This document shows positions 6,402-15,676 of a stretch of DNA of 34,432 bases, piece by piece. Below the pieces are notes generated by a model. It was not told where the DNA came from. It was given only the letters and a program-made list of their open reading frames with translations, and made no database searches. How positions within the stretch are numbered: position 1 is the first letter of the stretch; each line of letters opens with the position of its first letter. The DNA is from JANXQE01 sp035651635 (GTDB taxonomy: Bacteria > Verrucomicrobiota > Verrucomicrobiia > Limisphaerales > UBA8199), in assembly GCA_035651635.1 (NCBI GenBank), contig DASRFK010000089.1, positions 1 to 34,432 on the forward strand, written 5' to 3'. The position numbers were made by a program, and so were the translations under genes.

Positions 6402-9400
6402 ATGCGGCAATTGGTGAACGCGAGAGAACCCGAGCCAAATTTAACTGCGGAGCCCGTCTCGACTCCGAAGAGTGGTGGCTGTCCCATTGTAGTCATGGGG
6501 GCCTCAGCCGGCGGCTTGGAGGCTTTTCAGGCTTTCCTGGAGCAAATGCCGGCCGACAGCGGGATGGCCATCGTGCTGATCCAACATCTGGATCCGAGTC
6601 ACGAAAGCCTGATGCCGGAGCTGCTGGCCAAGCACACCAGCATGCCCGTCAAGGTTGTTGAAGACGGACAGTGCATCCGACCGAATGAAGTATACATCGG
6701 CCCAGCCAAGGCTCATCTGAATCTGATTGCCTGCACGCTGCGGCTCACTCCCAAAACACAACCCGAAGCACGCCCCGTGGCTATCGATTATTTTTTCCGC
6801 TCCGCAGCCAGGGATCAGCGAGAAAACGTGATCGGCATCATCTGCTCGGGAACCGGCACCGATGGCACCTTGGGCCTGGGCGCCATTAAGCAGGAGGGCG
6901 GTTTGACCATGGCCCAAAGCCCGGACAGCGCCAAATATGACGGGATGCCGCGATCCGCCGTGACCAACGGAGTTGTCGATCACGTTCTGCCCATTCACCA
7001 AATGCCTGGCGTCATCCTGGAGTATGTCCGGCATGCTTTCCGCTTTCGCGATCCGAGCGGGGGCCACGCGCAACAACTGGAAGTCCTCGAATGTTTGCCT
7101 CAAGTTTTTCCCATTCTCTTAAAGAAAACCGGCCACGATTTCAGCCGCTATAAGCAGAGCACCATGGTCCGGCGCGTGCAGCGCCGCGTCCAGGTCACCC
7201 ACTCCAGCTCACCCGGCGCGTACCTCAAACTCTTGCGTAGCTCCAAAACGGAATTGGAGGAGCTCTTCAAGGACTTGCTCATTGGAGTCACCCAGTTCTT
7301 CCGCGACACCCAGGCCTTCGAGGCGCTGGCCAATATTGCCTTGCCCGAGATTTTCCGGGACAAGGCCTCTGACGCGCCGGTGCGCATTTGGGTTCCCGGG
7401 TGCGCTACCGGTGAGGAGCCCTTTTCGCTGGCCATGCTCATCGCGGATTACCGGGAACGTCGCGCCTTGGCAAACCCGGTCCAGATTTTCGCCACCGATC
7501 TCGATGAGGAGGCGCTGGCTTTTGCTCGCAAAGCACAATTCCCAAAGTCCATCCTCGAGCAAATTGCCTCGGAACATTGGCAGCGTTATGTCGTCGAGCT
7601 CGAAGGGAGCCTGGAATTGGTCAAGGAAGTGCGGGAAATGTGCATCTTTTCCCTGCACAATGTGATCAAAGACCCGCCCTTCTGCCGTCTGGATCTGATT
7701 TCGTGCAGAAACCTGCTCATCTACCTCGAACCGGGCCTGCAGAAAAAACTTCTGCCGCTATTTCACTACGCGTTGAACCCCTCCGGGTTCCTGTTTCTCG
7801 GCCCCTCCGAGAGCGTGGCGGGCCGCAGCGATTTATTTCGAATCGCGGACAAAAAACACCGGATCTTTCAGCGTAAACCAGCGATGCTGCGGCCGGGCGC
7901 GGGCGCGGGCATCCCCGCTTTGCAGTTGGAATCGCCCGCACGGATAACGCCCGCGCAGATGCAGGTTCCGGGCGTTATTCGCGAACAGACCGTCGCCCGT
8001 TCGATCGAGCGCGTTTTGCTCGAGGAATTGGCCCCTCCCGCGATGGTGATCAATGAGCAGGGCGAGGTCCTTTATTTCTCCGGCCAGGTGGGAGATTATC
8101 TGCAGCCGGCGGCCGGTGTTCCGAGCAACAAGGCGATTAACCTTACCCGGAAAAGCCTGCGGCTGGATCTGCGCTCAGCCCTGCAAGCCGCCCTGAGCGG
8201 TCGGCGCCTGGTTGTCCGTGAAAACCTGCGCGTTCAGGTGGGACGAGAGGTTCGTCGCATCAATCTGATCGTCCGGCCTTTGAGTGACGTCTCGAAAGAA
8301 CCCTTGTTGTTGGTGGCCTTTCAAGCTCTGCCGGAGAGCCCAAGCGCGCCGGGGCCCGAGGCCGCCTCCGCCGCTAATGAACAGGAAAAGCCGCTCTTGC
8401 AGCAGTTGGAAAACGAGCTTCGGGCAACCAAGGACGAACTGCAGAACACCATCGAAGAGCTGGAAACCTCCAACGAAGAACTGCGCTCAGCCAACGAAGA
8501 ACTGCTCTCCATGAACGAGGAGTTGCAGTCCACCAACGAGGAAATGCAAACCTCGAAAGAGGAACTGCAGTCGCTCAACGAGGAACTGCAGCGCAAAATG
8601 GAGGAGTTGGACCTGGCGCATACCGACCTGCAAAACCTGGTTGAAAGCTGCCAGATGCCCACGTTGTTTTTGGATCCGCAGCTCCGGATTCGCAAGTTCA
8701 CTCCCGCCATCGCAAAGCTGGCCAATTTAGATGAGAAGCAGATCGGTCAGGCGTTGAGCGCCGTCGCTCCCGACCTGGCCATTCCCGCCCTGGTCAACCT
8801 CGCCAGCGAAACCATCCGCTCTTTGCATGCGAAGGAGGAGCAAATCTGGTTCGAGCGCAATCAAGCCTGGTTCATGGTGCGCAGCATCCCTTATCGCAAT
8901 CTCGAGCAGGCCGTCCTGGGCACCGTCATGACCTTCACCGATATCACCGAAATGCGCCGGGCGCAGGAACACCGCGCCGAATTGGCCGCCATTGTCGAAG
9001 GTTCGGCCGACGCCGTCCTGGGCCTCGGGCTGGACACCCTGGTTCGCGCCTGGAATAAGGGCGCCGAACGCATTTACGGCTGGACCGCCGAGGAGATGAT
9101 CGGCCGGCCCGTGGCCGTAACAGTCCCGCCCGATAAACATGAGGAGTTTCAGCTGGTCGTCGAACGCCTGCGGCACGGCGAGCATATCGAACCGCTCGAG
9201 ACCGTTCGCCTGAACAAAGCGCAGCAGCGTATCGATGTGCTGATCACTTTTTCGACAATTCGCGGGCCGAGCGGTGAGATCACCGGCTTTTCGCTCATTG
9301 GCCGAGACATGCGCGACGCCAGGCGCGCTGAAGCCACCGCGCGACACCTTGCTGCCATCGTCGAATCTTCCGACGATGCCATCGTCAGCAAGGATTTGAA

Positions 9401-10463
9401 TGGCATTATCACTTCCTGGAACAAAGGCGCCGCGACTCTATTCGGTTACACGGCCGAGGAAATCATCGGCCGCCCGGTCACAACCTTCATCCCGTTGGAA
9501 CGATACCCGGAAGAACAGATGATCCTCAGCCGGCTGCGACGCGGCGAGAAGATTGACCACTTCGAAACGATTCGTCAGCGAAAGGACGGCAAACTGATCG
9601 AGGTCTCCATCACCGTTTCTCCCGTTAAGGATGGCCAGGACCGCATCGTCGGCGCCTCCAAGATTGCCCGTGACATCACCGTCCAGAAACAAGCCGAACG
9701 CCTCCTGGCTGAAGCCAAGGAACGGCTGGCCAAGGCAAACGAGGAACTCGAATCCCGGGTCCAGGTGCGGACCAAAGAGCTGGCCGCTTCCACCACTCAA
9801 TTGGAAGAGTTGGTCTATTCCATCGCTCACGATCTCCGCGCGCCGTTGCGCGCCATGCAGTCTTTTGCCACCATGCTCCTGGAAGATTGCGCCGCGGACC
9901 TCAAGGAAAACGGCAACGATTACGCTCGGCGCATCATGCGTTCGGCCGAGTCGTTGGACCGGATGATCCTCGATCTGCTGGCTTACGGGCGACTGGGTCA
10001 GGAGGAAATCGAACTGCACTCCGTCAACGTGCAGGGATGCTGGGCCGCTGCGGTGGCACAGAACACCGAATTAATTGCACAGCACCGGGGCGTCGTTGAA
10101 GCCGTTGAGCCCTTGCTCCCCGTCCGCGCTCACCGGGCCATTCTGACGCAGGTGCTCGCCAATCTCCTGAGCAACGGCCTGCGCTTTCATCCGGAAGACC
10201 GGGCGCCATTGGTGAGGATTTGCACCGAAGCCCGCCCTGGCACCGTGCGCATCTCGGTAGAAGACAACGGAATCGGGATTGAATCCAAATACCACGAGCG
10301 GATCTTCGGGGTATTCCAACAGTTGCACGGAAGACAATTCGGCGGCACCGGCGTAGGCCTGGCTATCGTGCGCCGCGGCGTCGAGCGCATGGGGGGACGC
10401 GTTGGATTGGAATCAACGGTCGGGTTGGGCTCGTGTTTCTGGGTCGAACTGCCCCAGGCCTGA
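6402..10463 (+). CDS. CheB-CheR-PAS hybrid sensor histidine kinase
   Basis: 1353-aa cytoplasmic signalling protein with no membrane segment. Order: CheB methylesterase (27-210; catalytic triad visible as Ser35 in GASAGG, His62 in QHLDP, Asp154 in GTGTDGT); CheR methyltransferase (about 235-490; SAM site PGCATGEEP 332-340, CRNLLIYL 435-442); a linker domain (530-640); a long coiled coil of NEEL heptads (about 660-745); three PAS domains (about 750-850, 860-975, 985-1098); a HisKA helix pair with phospho-acceptor His1143 in IAHDLRAPLRAM; and HATPase_c (N-box NLLSNGLRF 1254-1262, DNGIGI 1288-1293, GGTGVGLAI 1314-1322). It carries no receiver domain; the receiver is the next gene, two bases downstream. 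No chemoreceptor, cheA or cheW is present, so this is probably a stand-alone adaptation/phosphorelay switch rather than flagellar chemotaxis. The weak SD leaves the start slightly uncertain. Confidence 0.95.
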   Translation: MRQLVNAREPEPNLTAEPVSTPKSGGCPIVVMGASAGGLEAFQAFLEQMPADSGMAIVLIQHLDPSHESLMPELLAKHTSMPVKVVEDGQCIRPNEVYIGPAKAHLNLIACTLRLTPKTQPEARPVAIDYFFRSAARDQRENVIGIICSGTGTDGTLGLGAIKQEGGLTMAQSPDSAKYDGMPRSAVTNGVVDHVLPIHQMPGVILEYVRHAFRFRDPSGGHAQQLEVLECLPQVFPILLKKTGHDFSRYKQSTMVRRVQRRVQVTHSSSPGAYLKLLRSSKTELEELFKDLLIGVTQFFRDTQAFEALANIALPEIFRDKASDAPVRIWVPGCATGEEPFSLAMLIADYRERRALANPVQIFATDLDEEALAFARKAQFPKSILEQIASEHWQRYVVELEGSLELVKEVREMCIFSLHNVIKDPPFCRLDLISCRNLLIYLEPGLQKKLLPLFHYALNPSGFLFLGPSESVAGRSDLFRIADKKHRIFQRKPAMLRPGAGAGIPALQLESPARITPAQMQVPGVIREQTVARSIERVLLEELAPPAMVINEQGEVLYFSGQVGDYLQPAAGVPSNKAINLTRKSLRLDLRSALQAALSGRRLVVRENLRVQVGREVRRINLIVRPLSDVSKEPLLLVAFQALPESPSAPGPEAASAANEQEKPLLQQLENELRATKDELQNTIEELETSNEELRSANEELLSMNEELQSTNEEMQTSKEELQSLNEELQRKMEELDLAHTDLQNLVESCQMPTLFLDPQLRIRKFTPAIAKLANLDEKQIGQALSAVAPDLAIPALVNLASETIRSLHAKEEQIWFERNQAWFMVRSIPYRNLEQAVLGTVMTFTDITEMRRAQEHRAELAAIVEGSADAVLGLGLDTLVRAWNKGAERIYGWTAEEMIGRPVAVTVPPDKHEEFQLVVERLRHGEHIEPLETVRLNKAQQRIDVLITFSTIRGPSGEITGFSLIGRDMRDARRAEATARHLAAIVESSDDAIVSKDLNGIITSWNKGAATLFGYTAEEIIGRPVTTFIPLERYPEEQMILSRLRRGEKIDHFETIRQRKDGKLIEVSITVSPVKDGQDRIVGASKIARDITVQKQAERLLAEAKERLAKANEELESRVQVRTKELAASTTQLEELVYSIAHDLRAPLRAMQSFATMLLEDCAADLKENGNDYARRIMRSAESLDRMILDLLAYGRLGQEEIELHSVNVQGCWAAAVAQNTELIAQHRGVVEAVEPLLPVRAHRAILTQVLANLLSNGLRFHPEDRAPLVRICTEARPGTVRISVEDNGIGIESKYHERIFGVFQQLHGRQFGGTGVGLAIVRRGVERMGGRVGLESTVGLGSCFWVELPQA
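8452..8612 (+). repeat. In-frame 21-nt heptad repeat (coiled coil)
   Basis: Inside the sensor gene about seven degenerate copies of a 21-base unit encode E-L-x-S/T-x-N-E heptads (NEELRSA, NEELLSM, NEELQST, NEEMQTS, KEELQSL, NEELQRK). This is the usual coiled-coil stretch of CheB-CheR-PAS kinases, linking the methylation modules to the PAS/kinase part. Confidence 0.8.
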
Positions 10464-10465
10464 CG

Positions 10466-10945
10466 ATGTATAGCCACGGCTTTATCGACCGCGCTGTTTT
10501 CGATCGCCAAACGCTTCTCTTGGCTGAAGATTGCGAAGACGACGCTGAGATTATGAGGAACGCTCTCCTGCGGGCCGGTGTGCCCAATCCTCTGCAGATC
10601 GTGCAGGACGGTGAGGAAGCTATCGATTACCTCGCCGGCAAGGGAAAGTATGAGCGGCGCGATTTGTATCCGTTGCCCATTATGTTCTTTCTGGATCTGA
10701 ACATGCCCAAGCAAGGGGGCCTCGAAGTTCTCAGCTGGGTTCGCCAGCACTCCCGGCTCAGCCTGCTGGCCGTTCACATTCTTTCGGCCTCAAGCCGGGA
10801 AGCGGACATCTCCCGCGCCACCGAACTCGGCGCCAACAGCTATATTATCAAGCCCAGCAAGTACTCCGATTTGGTCGACATGCTCAAAGCATGGTACACC
10901 CTCAGCCGGTTTCAGGCCCTGATCATTCCCCGGGAGCTTCGCTGA
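10466..10945 (+). CDS. Stand-alone response regulator receiver (Rcp1-like)
   Basis: 159 aa consisting of a single REC domain. Visible are the acidic pocket Glu21/Asp22 (LLAEDCEDD), phospho-acceptor Asp77 in FFLDLNMPK, the switch Ser107 (ILSASS) and conserved Lys129-Pro130 (SYIIKPS). The pattern LLAEDxxDD...AL.RAG..N.....DGEEA..YL is that of the Rcp1 type of single-domain regulators that partner with PAS/phytochrome histidine kinases. The ATG lies two bases after the kinase stop, so the pair is transcribed and probably translated together and this is the likely phosphate acceptor. There is no output domain; it must act by protein contact or pass the phosphate on. Confidence 0.93.
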   Translation: MYSHGFIDRAVFDRQTLLLAEDCEDDAEIMRNALLRAGVPNPLQIVQDGEEAIDYLAGKGKYERRDLYPLPIMFFLDLNMPKQGGLEVLSWVRQHSRLSLLAVHILSASSREADISRATELGANSYIIKPSKYSDLVDMLKAWYTLSRFQALIIPRELR

Positions 10946-11072
10946 GCAGCATTTGAGCAGCGCTGCTGGTCTGTCCGCTTCCGATGCCCAGTATCCGGTG
11001 ATAATCTCGCATTAACGTCGGTGAACATCTCTTGCTTGCTGGGCCCGGCAAGGCAACGGTAACTTGATCAAT

Positions 11073-14000
11073 ATGGCGCATGCCGAGTTCGTTCACCTGC
11101 ACTTGCACACGGAGTATTCTCTGCTGGATGGGGCATGCCGGCTCGATCGCTTGATGGAAAAAGCTCACCAGCTCAATTTCCCGGCTATTGCGGTGACCGA
11201 TCATGGCGTGTTGTATGCCGCGGTCGATTTTTACCAGGCGGCGCGCGAAAAAGGGCTCAAGCCCATTATCGGTTGCGAGGTTTATGTTGCGCCCGGCAGT
11301 CGTCTGGAAAAAAAGGCCGGGAGCGGCGGCCGGGATGTTTACAATCACCTGGTCCTGCTGGCGAAGGATGAAACGGGTTACCAGAACCTGATCAAGCTGG
11401 CGACGGCCGCGCATCTGGAAGGTTATTACTACAAACCGCGTATCGATAAAGAGCTGCTGGCGGCGCACCACGAAGGTTTGATCGCGCTCTCAGGCTGCCT
11501 GGCGAGCGAAATTCCTGAGGCGATCCTCAAAGACCAGTTGCCCAAGGCTCGCGGGGCCATCGATTGGTTCAAACAGACTTTTGGCCCGGAGAACTTCTAC
11601 CTTGAACTCCAAAACCACGGCATTCCCGAGCAAGCCAAGGTCAACCGGCACCTGATTCCCTGGGCGGCCGAGTTCGGTTTGAAATTGGTGGCGACCAACG
11701 ACGTTCATTACGTCGAGAAACAGCATTCGCACGCGCACGATTGTCTCATCTGCATCGGCACGCAAGCGCTCCTGAGCGATTCCAAACGCATGCGCTATAC
11801 GGCCGAGCAGTTCTACTTGCGCTCGGCCGAGGAGATGAACGCGCGTTTTGCCGAGGTGCCGGACGCGGTGCGTAATACCCTGGAAGTGGCGGAGAAGTGC
11901 AATCTGGAAATTGAATTCGGCAAACTGCATTACCCGGTGTTTACGCCACCGGAGCACTTTACCCGGGAAGGGTACCTGCGTTTGCTGCTGGCCCAAGGTC
12001 TGCACCATCGTTACGGCTTGCACGTCAAGGCTGAGGGCGAGGAATTCATTGTCGAGAGAGTTGAAGATCCCGGACGTTTGCCTACTTATCAAGCGACCGC
12101 GACCGAGACCGCCCAACCGGAGGCGGTGAACACCGCCGTTCGCGCCGTTCTGGATCGACTCCGGCACGAATTGGCCGTCATCGAAAAGACGGGGTTCACC
12201 AGCTACTTCCTGATCGTGGGCGACTTCGTCCGGTACGGGCACGAAAAAGGTGTGGCCTGCGTCGCGCGCGGCTCGGCCGCCGGTTCGATTGTGACGTACC
12301 TGTTGGGAATCTCGAATGTCGATCCCATCCGCTACGGCTTATTGTTCGAGCGATTCCTGAATCCGGAGCGGGTCAATCCGCCTGATATCGACATTGATTT
12401 CGCCGACGACCGCCGGGCGGATGTGATCGATTATGTCCGCCAGAAGTACGGCCAGGATGCCGTGGCGCAGATCGTCACTTTCGGTACGATGGGCGCCAAA
12501 TCCGTGGTTCGGGATGTCGGCCGAGTCATGGGATTGAGCTACGGGGAATGCGACCGGCTGGCGAAAATGATCCCGTTCGACCTGAAGATGACGCTGGAAA
12601 AGGCGCTCAAACAGTCGCCCGATCTTAAACAGGCGTATGAAACTGAGGAGGTGACGCGGGAGTTGATCGACACCGCGATGGTGCTGGAGGACATCGCCCG
12701 TAACTCGAGCGTGCACGCGGCCGGCGTGGTGATCGGCGATCAGCCTTTGGTCAACCTGCTGCCGCTCAAGCGCGACGAAGAAGGCGGTGTGGTGACCCAA
12801 TATGCGATGGGCCCGGTGGGCGACCTCGGGTTGCTCAAAATGGATTTTTTGGGCCTGAAGACCCTGACGGTCATTCGGAATGCCTGCGAAATGGTGAAGC
12901 AAACCCGGGGAATCGAGGTGCCGATCGAGCACCTGCCGCTGGATGATGCCAGGACTTACGACCTGCTTAACAAAGCCAATACCTTGGGAGTGTTCCAATT
13001 GGAATCCGGCGGCATGCGCGACTTGTGCCGAAAGTTCCAAATCAGTTCAGTGGAACATATCACCGCGTTAATTGCGCTGTACCGGCCGGGGCCGATGGAT
13101 CTGATTCCCGAATTCATCGGGCGCCGGCACGGCGAAGTCAAAATCGAGTATGCCCATCCGTTGCTGGAACCCATTTGTCGCGAGACTTACGGCATCATGG
13201 TGTACCAGGAGCAGGTCATGCAGGCGGCGCAGGCGTTGGCCGGCTACACGCTCGGCGGCGCCGACCTCCTCCGCCGCGCCATGGGAAAGAAGAAGGCCGA
13301 GGAGATGGCCAAGCAACGGGACATCTTTGTCAAAGGCGCCGCTCGCGTAAACGGCATCCCCACGGCGAAAGCCAATCAGGTTTTCGATTTGCTGGAAAAA
13401 TTCGCGGGGTATGGTTTCAACAAATCACACGCGGCCGCCTACGCGATTGTGGCGTACCAAACGGCCTACCTCAAAGCCAACTACCCGGTCGAGTTCTTTT
13501 GCGCCATGATGACCAACGACATGGCCGATACCGAAAAATTGAGCCAGTACATCGCGGAAGCCCGTTCGATGGGCATTGAAGTTTTGCCGCCGGATCTGAA
13601 CGAGAGCCAGGTCTATTTCGCCCCAGCTCCCAGAAGTCAGTCGGCCGCCCGCGTCAATGGCCGCGCCAACGGTCATGTCAACGGTAAATCCAACGGTAAG
13701 AGCGCCCTGGATTCAGAGTCGGTCCCTGCCGAGCAGTCGCAGTCGATTCGCTTTGGATTAGCCGCCATTAAGGGTGTCGGCGAAGTGGCGGTGCAAGCAA
13801 TCCTCAACGCGCGTAATGAAGGCGGGAAATTCCGCTCGCTCTCCGAACTGTGCGAGCGGATGGACGACCGGTCCTTGAACCGGAAAGCGCTTGAAGGGCT
13901 GATCAAGTGCGGAGCCTGCGATTGCTTTGGCCGGACCCGAGCCTCGCTGTTTGCGCAGATCGATCGCACGCTGGGGCGGGCCGCCAGCATCATTTCCGAT

Positions 14001-14801
14001 CGGCAGCGCGGTCAAAGCTCGTTGTTTGGGGCATCGGAAGATCACGCGTCGGCGCCTGAGCCGGAAACTCAGGTCAACCTCCCGGAATGGCCGGAACACG
14101 ATCTGCTGGCCTGTGAAAAGGAACTGCTCGGCTTCTATGTCACGGGCCATCCCTTAACGCCCTATGCGGCGGTGCTGGAAAAGTATTCGCTGGCTACCAC
14201 GAAAACTTTGGGGCAAATGCAGAATCACGCCATGACGCGGTTAGGCGGCATGATCGCTGCGTTGCAGAATGGTTTCTCAAAGAAAAGCGGCAAGCCATAC
14301 TCGCTCGTAACGCTGGAAGACCTAGAGGGCTCAGTGCAGGTGCTCTGCATGAACGAGAACTATGACCGCAATCGGGAGTTGCTGGTCCAGGGACAGCCGA
14401 TCTTTGTCGTCGGCGAAGTCAGCACCGGAGACGATCGACCGAAGATTTTTCCGCAGGAGATTATGCCTTTGGACGAAGCGCCCAGCCGCTTCACCAAGCA
14501 AGTGCATTTGCGGTTGCACACCGCCCATCTCACCGCCGAGCGCCTTGATTCATTGCGCAACCTGGTCGCGACACACCCGGGCAAATGTCCGTTGATGCTC
14601 TGCCTGGTCCGCACGACCGGGGAGGTTGTTTTTCTGGAGACCCACGAGCGATTCAGCGTGAAACCCTCGCGCCAACTGCAGCAAGAGGTGGACGGTCTGT
14701 TCGGCGAGAACACGTATTACGTCAAAGTGGACTCCAGTTTGCCTGAGCGAGCGGCGCGCCGGTGGGAGCGGCGAACCGAGGAAGCGGCCGCGGAGGCCTA
14801 A
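11073..14801 (+). CDS. dnaE: DNA polymerase III subunit alpha
   Basis: Replicative polymerase of the DnaE1 type, 1242 aa (E. coli DnaE is 1160). Order: N-terminal PHP domain starting HLHLHTEYSLLDG; the C-family polymerase core with catalytic aspartates Asp438 and Asp440 in PDIDIDF and Asp591 in LKMDFLGLKTL; the finger region (RPGPMDLIPEFIGRRHG; GYGFNKSHAAAYAIVAYQTAYLKANYP); a helix-hairpin-helix tract (IRFGLAAIKGVGEVAVQAIL); an OB-fold (TRLGGMIAALQNGFSKKSGKPY...LEDLEG); and a C-terminal tail. An Asn-Gly rich linker (about 862-878) is inserted just before the HhH tract and is not usual in the family. A TTG at 11064 is a possible start three codons earlier; I chose the ATG. Not obviously in an operon; the upstream receiver gene ends 127 bases before. 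Confidence 0.97.
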   Translation: MAHAEFVHLHLHTEYSLLDGACRLDRLMEKAHQLNFPAIAVTDHGVLYAAVDFYQAAREKGLKPIIGCEVYVAPGSRLEKKAGSGGRDVYNHLVLLAKDETGYQNLIKLATAAHLEGYYYKPRIDKELLAAHHEGLIALSGCLASEIPEAILKDQLPKARGAIDWFKQTFGPENFYLELQNHGIPEQAKVNRHLIPWAAEFGLKLVATNDVHYVEKQHSHAHDCLICIGTQALLSDSKRMRYTAEQFYLRSAEEMNARFAEVPDAVRNTLEVAEKCNLEIEFGKLHYPVFTPPEHFTREGYLRLLLAQGLHHRYGLHVKAEGEEFIVERVEDPGRLPTYQATATETAQPEAVNTAVRAVLDRLRHELAVIEKTGFTSYFLIVGDFVRYGHEKGVACVARGSAAGSIVTYLLGISNVDPIRYGLLFERFLNPERVNPPDIDIDFADDRRADVIDYVRQKYGQDAVAQIVTFGTMGAKSVVRDVGRVMGLSYGECDRLAKMIPFDLKMTLEKALKQSPDLKQAYETEEVTRELIDTAMVLEDIARNSSVHAAGVVIGDQPLVNLLPLKRDEEGGVVTQYAMGPVGDLGLLKMDFLGLKTLTVIRNACEMVKQTRGIEVPIEHLPLDDARTYDLLNKANTLGVFQLESGGMRDLCRKFQISSVEHITALIALYRPGPMDLIPEFIGRRHGEVKIEYAHPLLEPICRETYGIMVYQEQVMQAAQALAGYTLGGADLLRRAMGKKKAEEMAKQRDIFVKGAARVNGIPTAKANQVFDLLEKFAGYGFNKSHAAAYAIVAYQTAYLKANYPVEFFCAMMTNDMADTEKLSQYIAEARSMGIEVLPPDLNESQVYFAPAPRSQSAARVNGRANGHVNGKSNGKSALDSESVPAEQSQSIRFGLAAIKGVGEVAVQAILNARNEGGKFRSLSELCERMDDRSLNRKALEGLIKCGACDCFGRTRASLFAQIDRTLGRAASIISDRQRGQSSLFGASEDHASAPEPETQVNLPEWPEHDLLACEKELLGFYVTGHPLTPYAAVLEKYSLATTKTLGQMQNHAMTRLGGMIAALQNGFSKKSGKPYSLVTLEDLEGSVQVLCMNENYDRNRELLVQGQPIFVVGEVSTGDDRPKIFPQEIMPLDEAPSRFTKQVHLRLHTAHLTAERLDSLRNLVATHPGKCPLMLCLVRTTGEVVFLETHERFSVKPSRQLQQEVDGLFGENTYYVKVDSSLPERAARRWERRTEEAAAEA

Positions 14802-14923
14802 GCAGTGAGTAATTGAAACCGTTTCAAAGGGTTTCCACGTGTCGTGCTGGAAATTACACCGCGCCAAAGCCCTCGTGGTTGCCCACAACTCTTGCCTTGG
14901 TCTCTTATCTTGGAGATTAAGCC

Positions 14924-15577
14924 TTACGCCTTTTCCAATAATCCAGCCAGCGCCTCAAACAGTTGCTCCTGGTCTGCCAGGTGGGATGAGGCCCGTTTCA
15001 AAGTGATCAGGCCGAAGCCCGAGCCATAGGCAGGTCCATTGACCACACAGGCGTCCGTGTGGCATTGCGCCATTTGGGCCCGTCCCAATTCGAGAGCTTG
15101 CTCCCGATTCCCTTCGACTTCGAATTTCCAGCCGACCAGCGTTGCAGATGAAAACCAGTCGCGCAGCTGCGGGATGATTTTTGGCGTCGGCACCAATTCG
15201 GCCAGCAAAGTCCCGTGCCGGGTCGAAAGCTTTCCCGGATCTCGCTCCGTCAGTTCGTCACGTTCCGGTCCAGTCCAGATTCTACCAAATTTGAAATCGC
15301 TGACGGCGGCGGCATGGAACACGGCCGCTGCCGAATGGCTGGCTGTCAGCCGCAGCCGGTGCTCCAAATCGGCGGTCGTGCTGAACACCTCGGTGCGTGT
15401 GGCGTGGCGCGGGCCGGCGTAAGTGGCGCCTTCACCCAGCAGCAACGTCACTTCATGGCCGCGCCTCACCAGGTAATTGGCTAACTCCGTGCCCAGCCTG
15501 CCGGTGGAAAAATTCGTGAGTCGCCGTACCTGATCCAACGGCTCATAAGTGGGACCCGCCGTAACAACGCAGTGCAC
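14924..15577 (-). CDS. coaB: Phosphopantothenoylcysteine synthetase domain protein
   Basis: 217-aa stand-alone CoaB (DFP) domain: ligation of cysteine to 4'-phosphopantothenate in CoA biosynthesis. Evidence is the nucleotide-binding start CVVTAGPTYEPLDQVRRLTNFSTGRLG, the loop AAAVSDF (90-95), ELVPTPKII (127-135), VGWKFEVEG (148-156) and ACVVNGPAYGSGFG (176-189). Most bacteria carry it fused behind a flavin-dependent CoaC decarboxylase; here only the synthetase half exists and the ORF begins directly at its first strand, so CoaC must be encoded elsewhere. The end of the dimer loop reads GSGFGLITL where Dfp proteins usually have GFGSDxN. The start is a GTG with a weak SD. It is divergent from the Hsp70 gene, 99 bases apart. 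Confidence 0.88.
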   Translation of the reverse strand: MHCVVTAGPTYEPLDQVRRLTNFSTGRLGTELANYLVRRGHEVTLLLGEGATYAGPRHATRTEVFSTTADLEHRLRLTASHSAAAVFHAAAVSDFKFGRIWTGPERDELTERDPGKLSTRHGTLLAELVPTPKIIPQLRDWFSSATLVGWKFEVEGNREQALELGRAQMAQCHTDACVVNGPAYGSGFGLITLKRASSHLADQEQLFEALAGLLEKA

Positions 15578-15676
15578 GAGCGCAGGCTACCCAAAGCTGT
15601 GGGTGGCGGCAATTCAGCTCTGCGTTGGAGCAAATTGTTATTTCCACGCGATCTGGTAGCTTTTGGGCCTGACTGG

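Noticed and set aside
12339..13040. 233-codon minus-strand ORF within dnaE
   Set aside because: Antisense shadow of the catalytic core of DnaE; no motif.
14816..14836. GAAACC...GGTTTC stem after dnaE as terminator
   Set aside because: Only six pairs, a long loop and no T-run; too weak to call.
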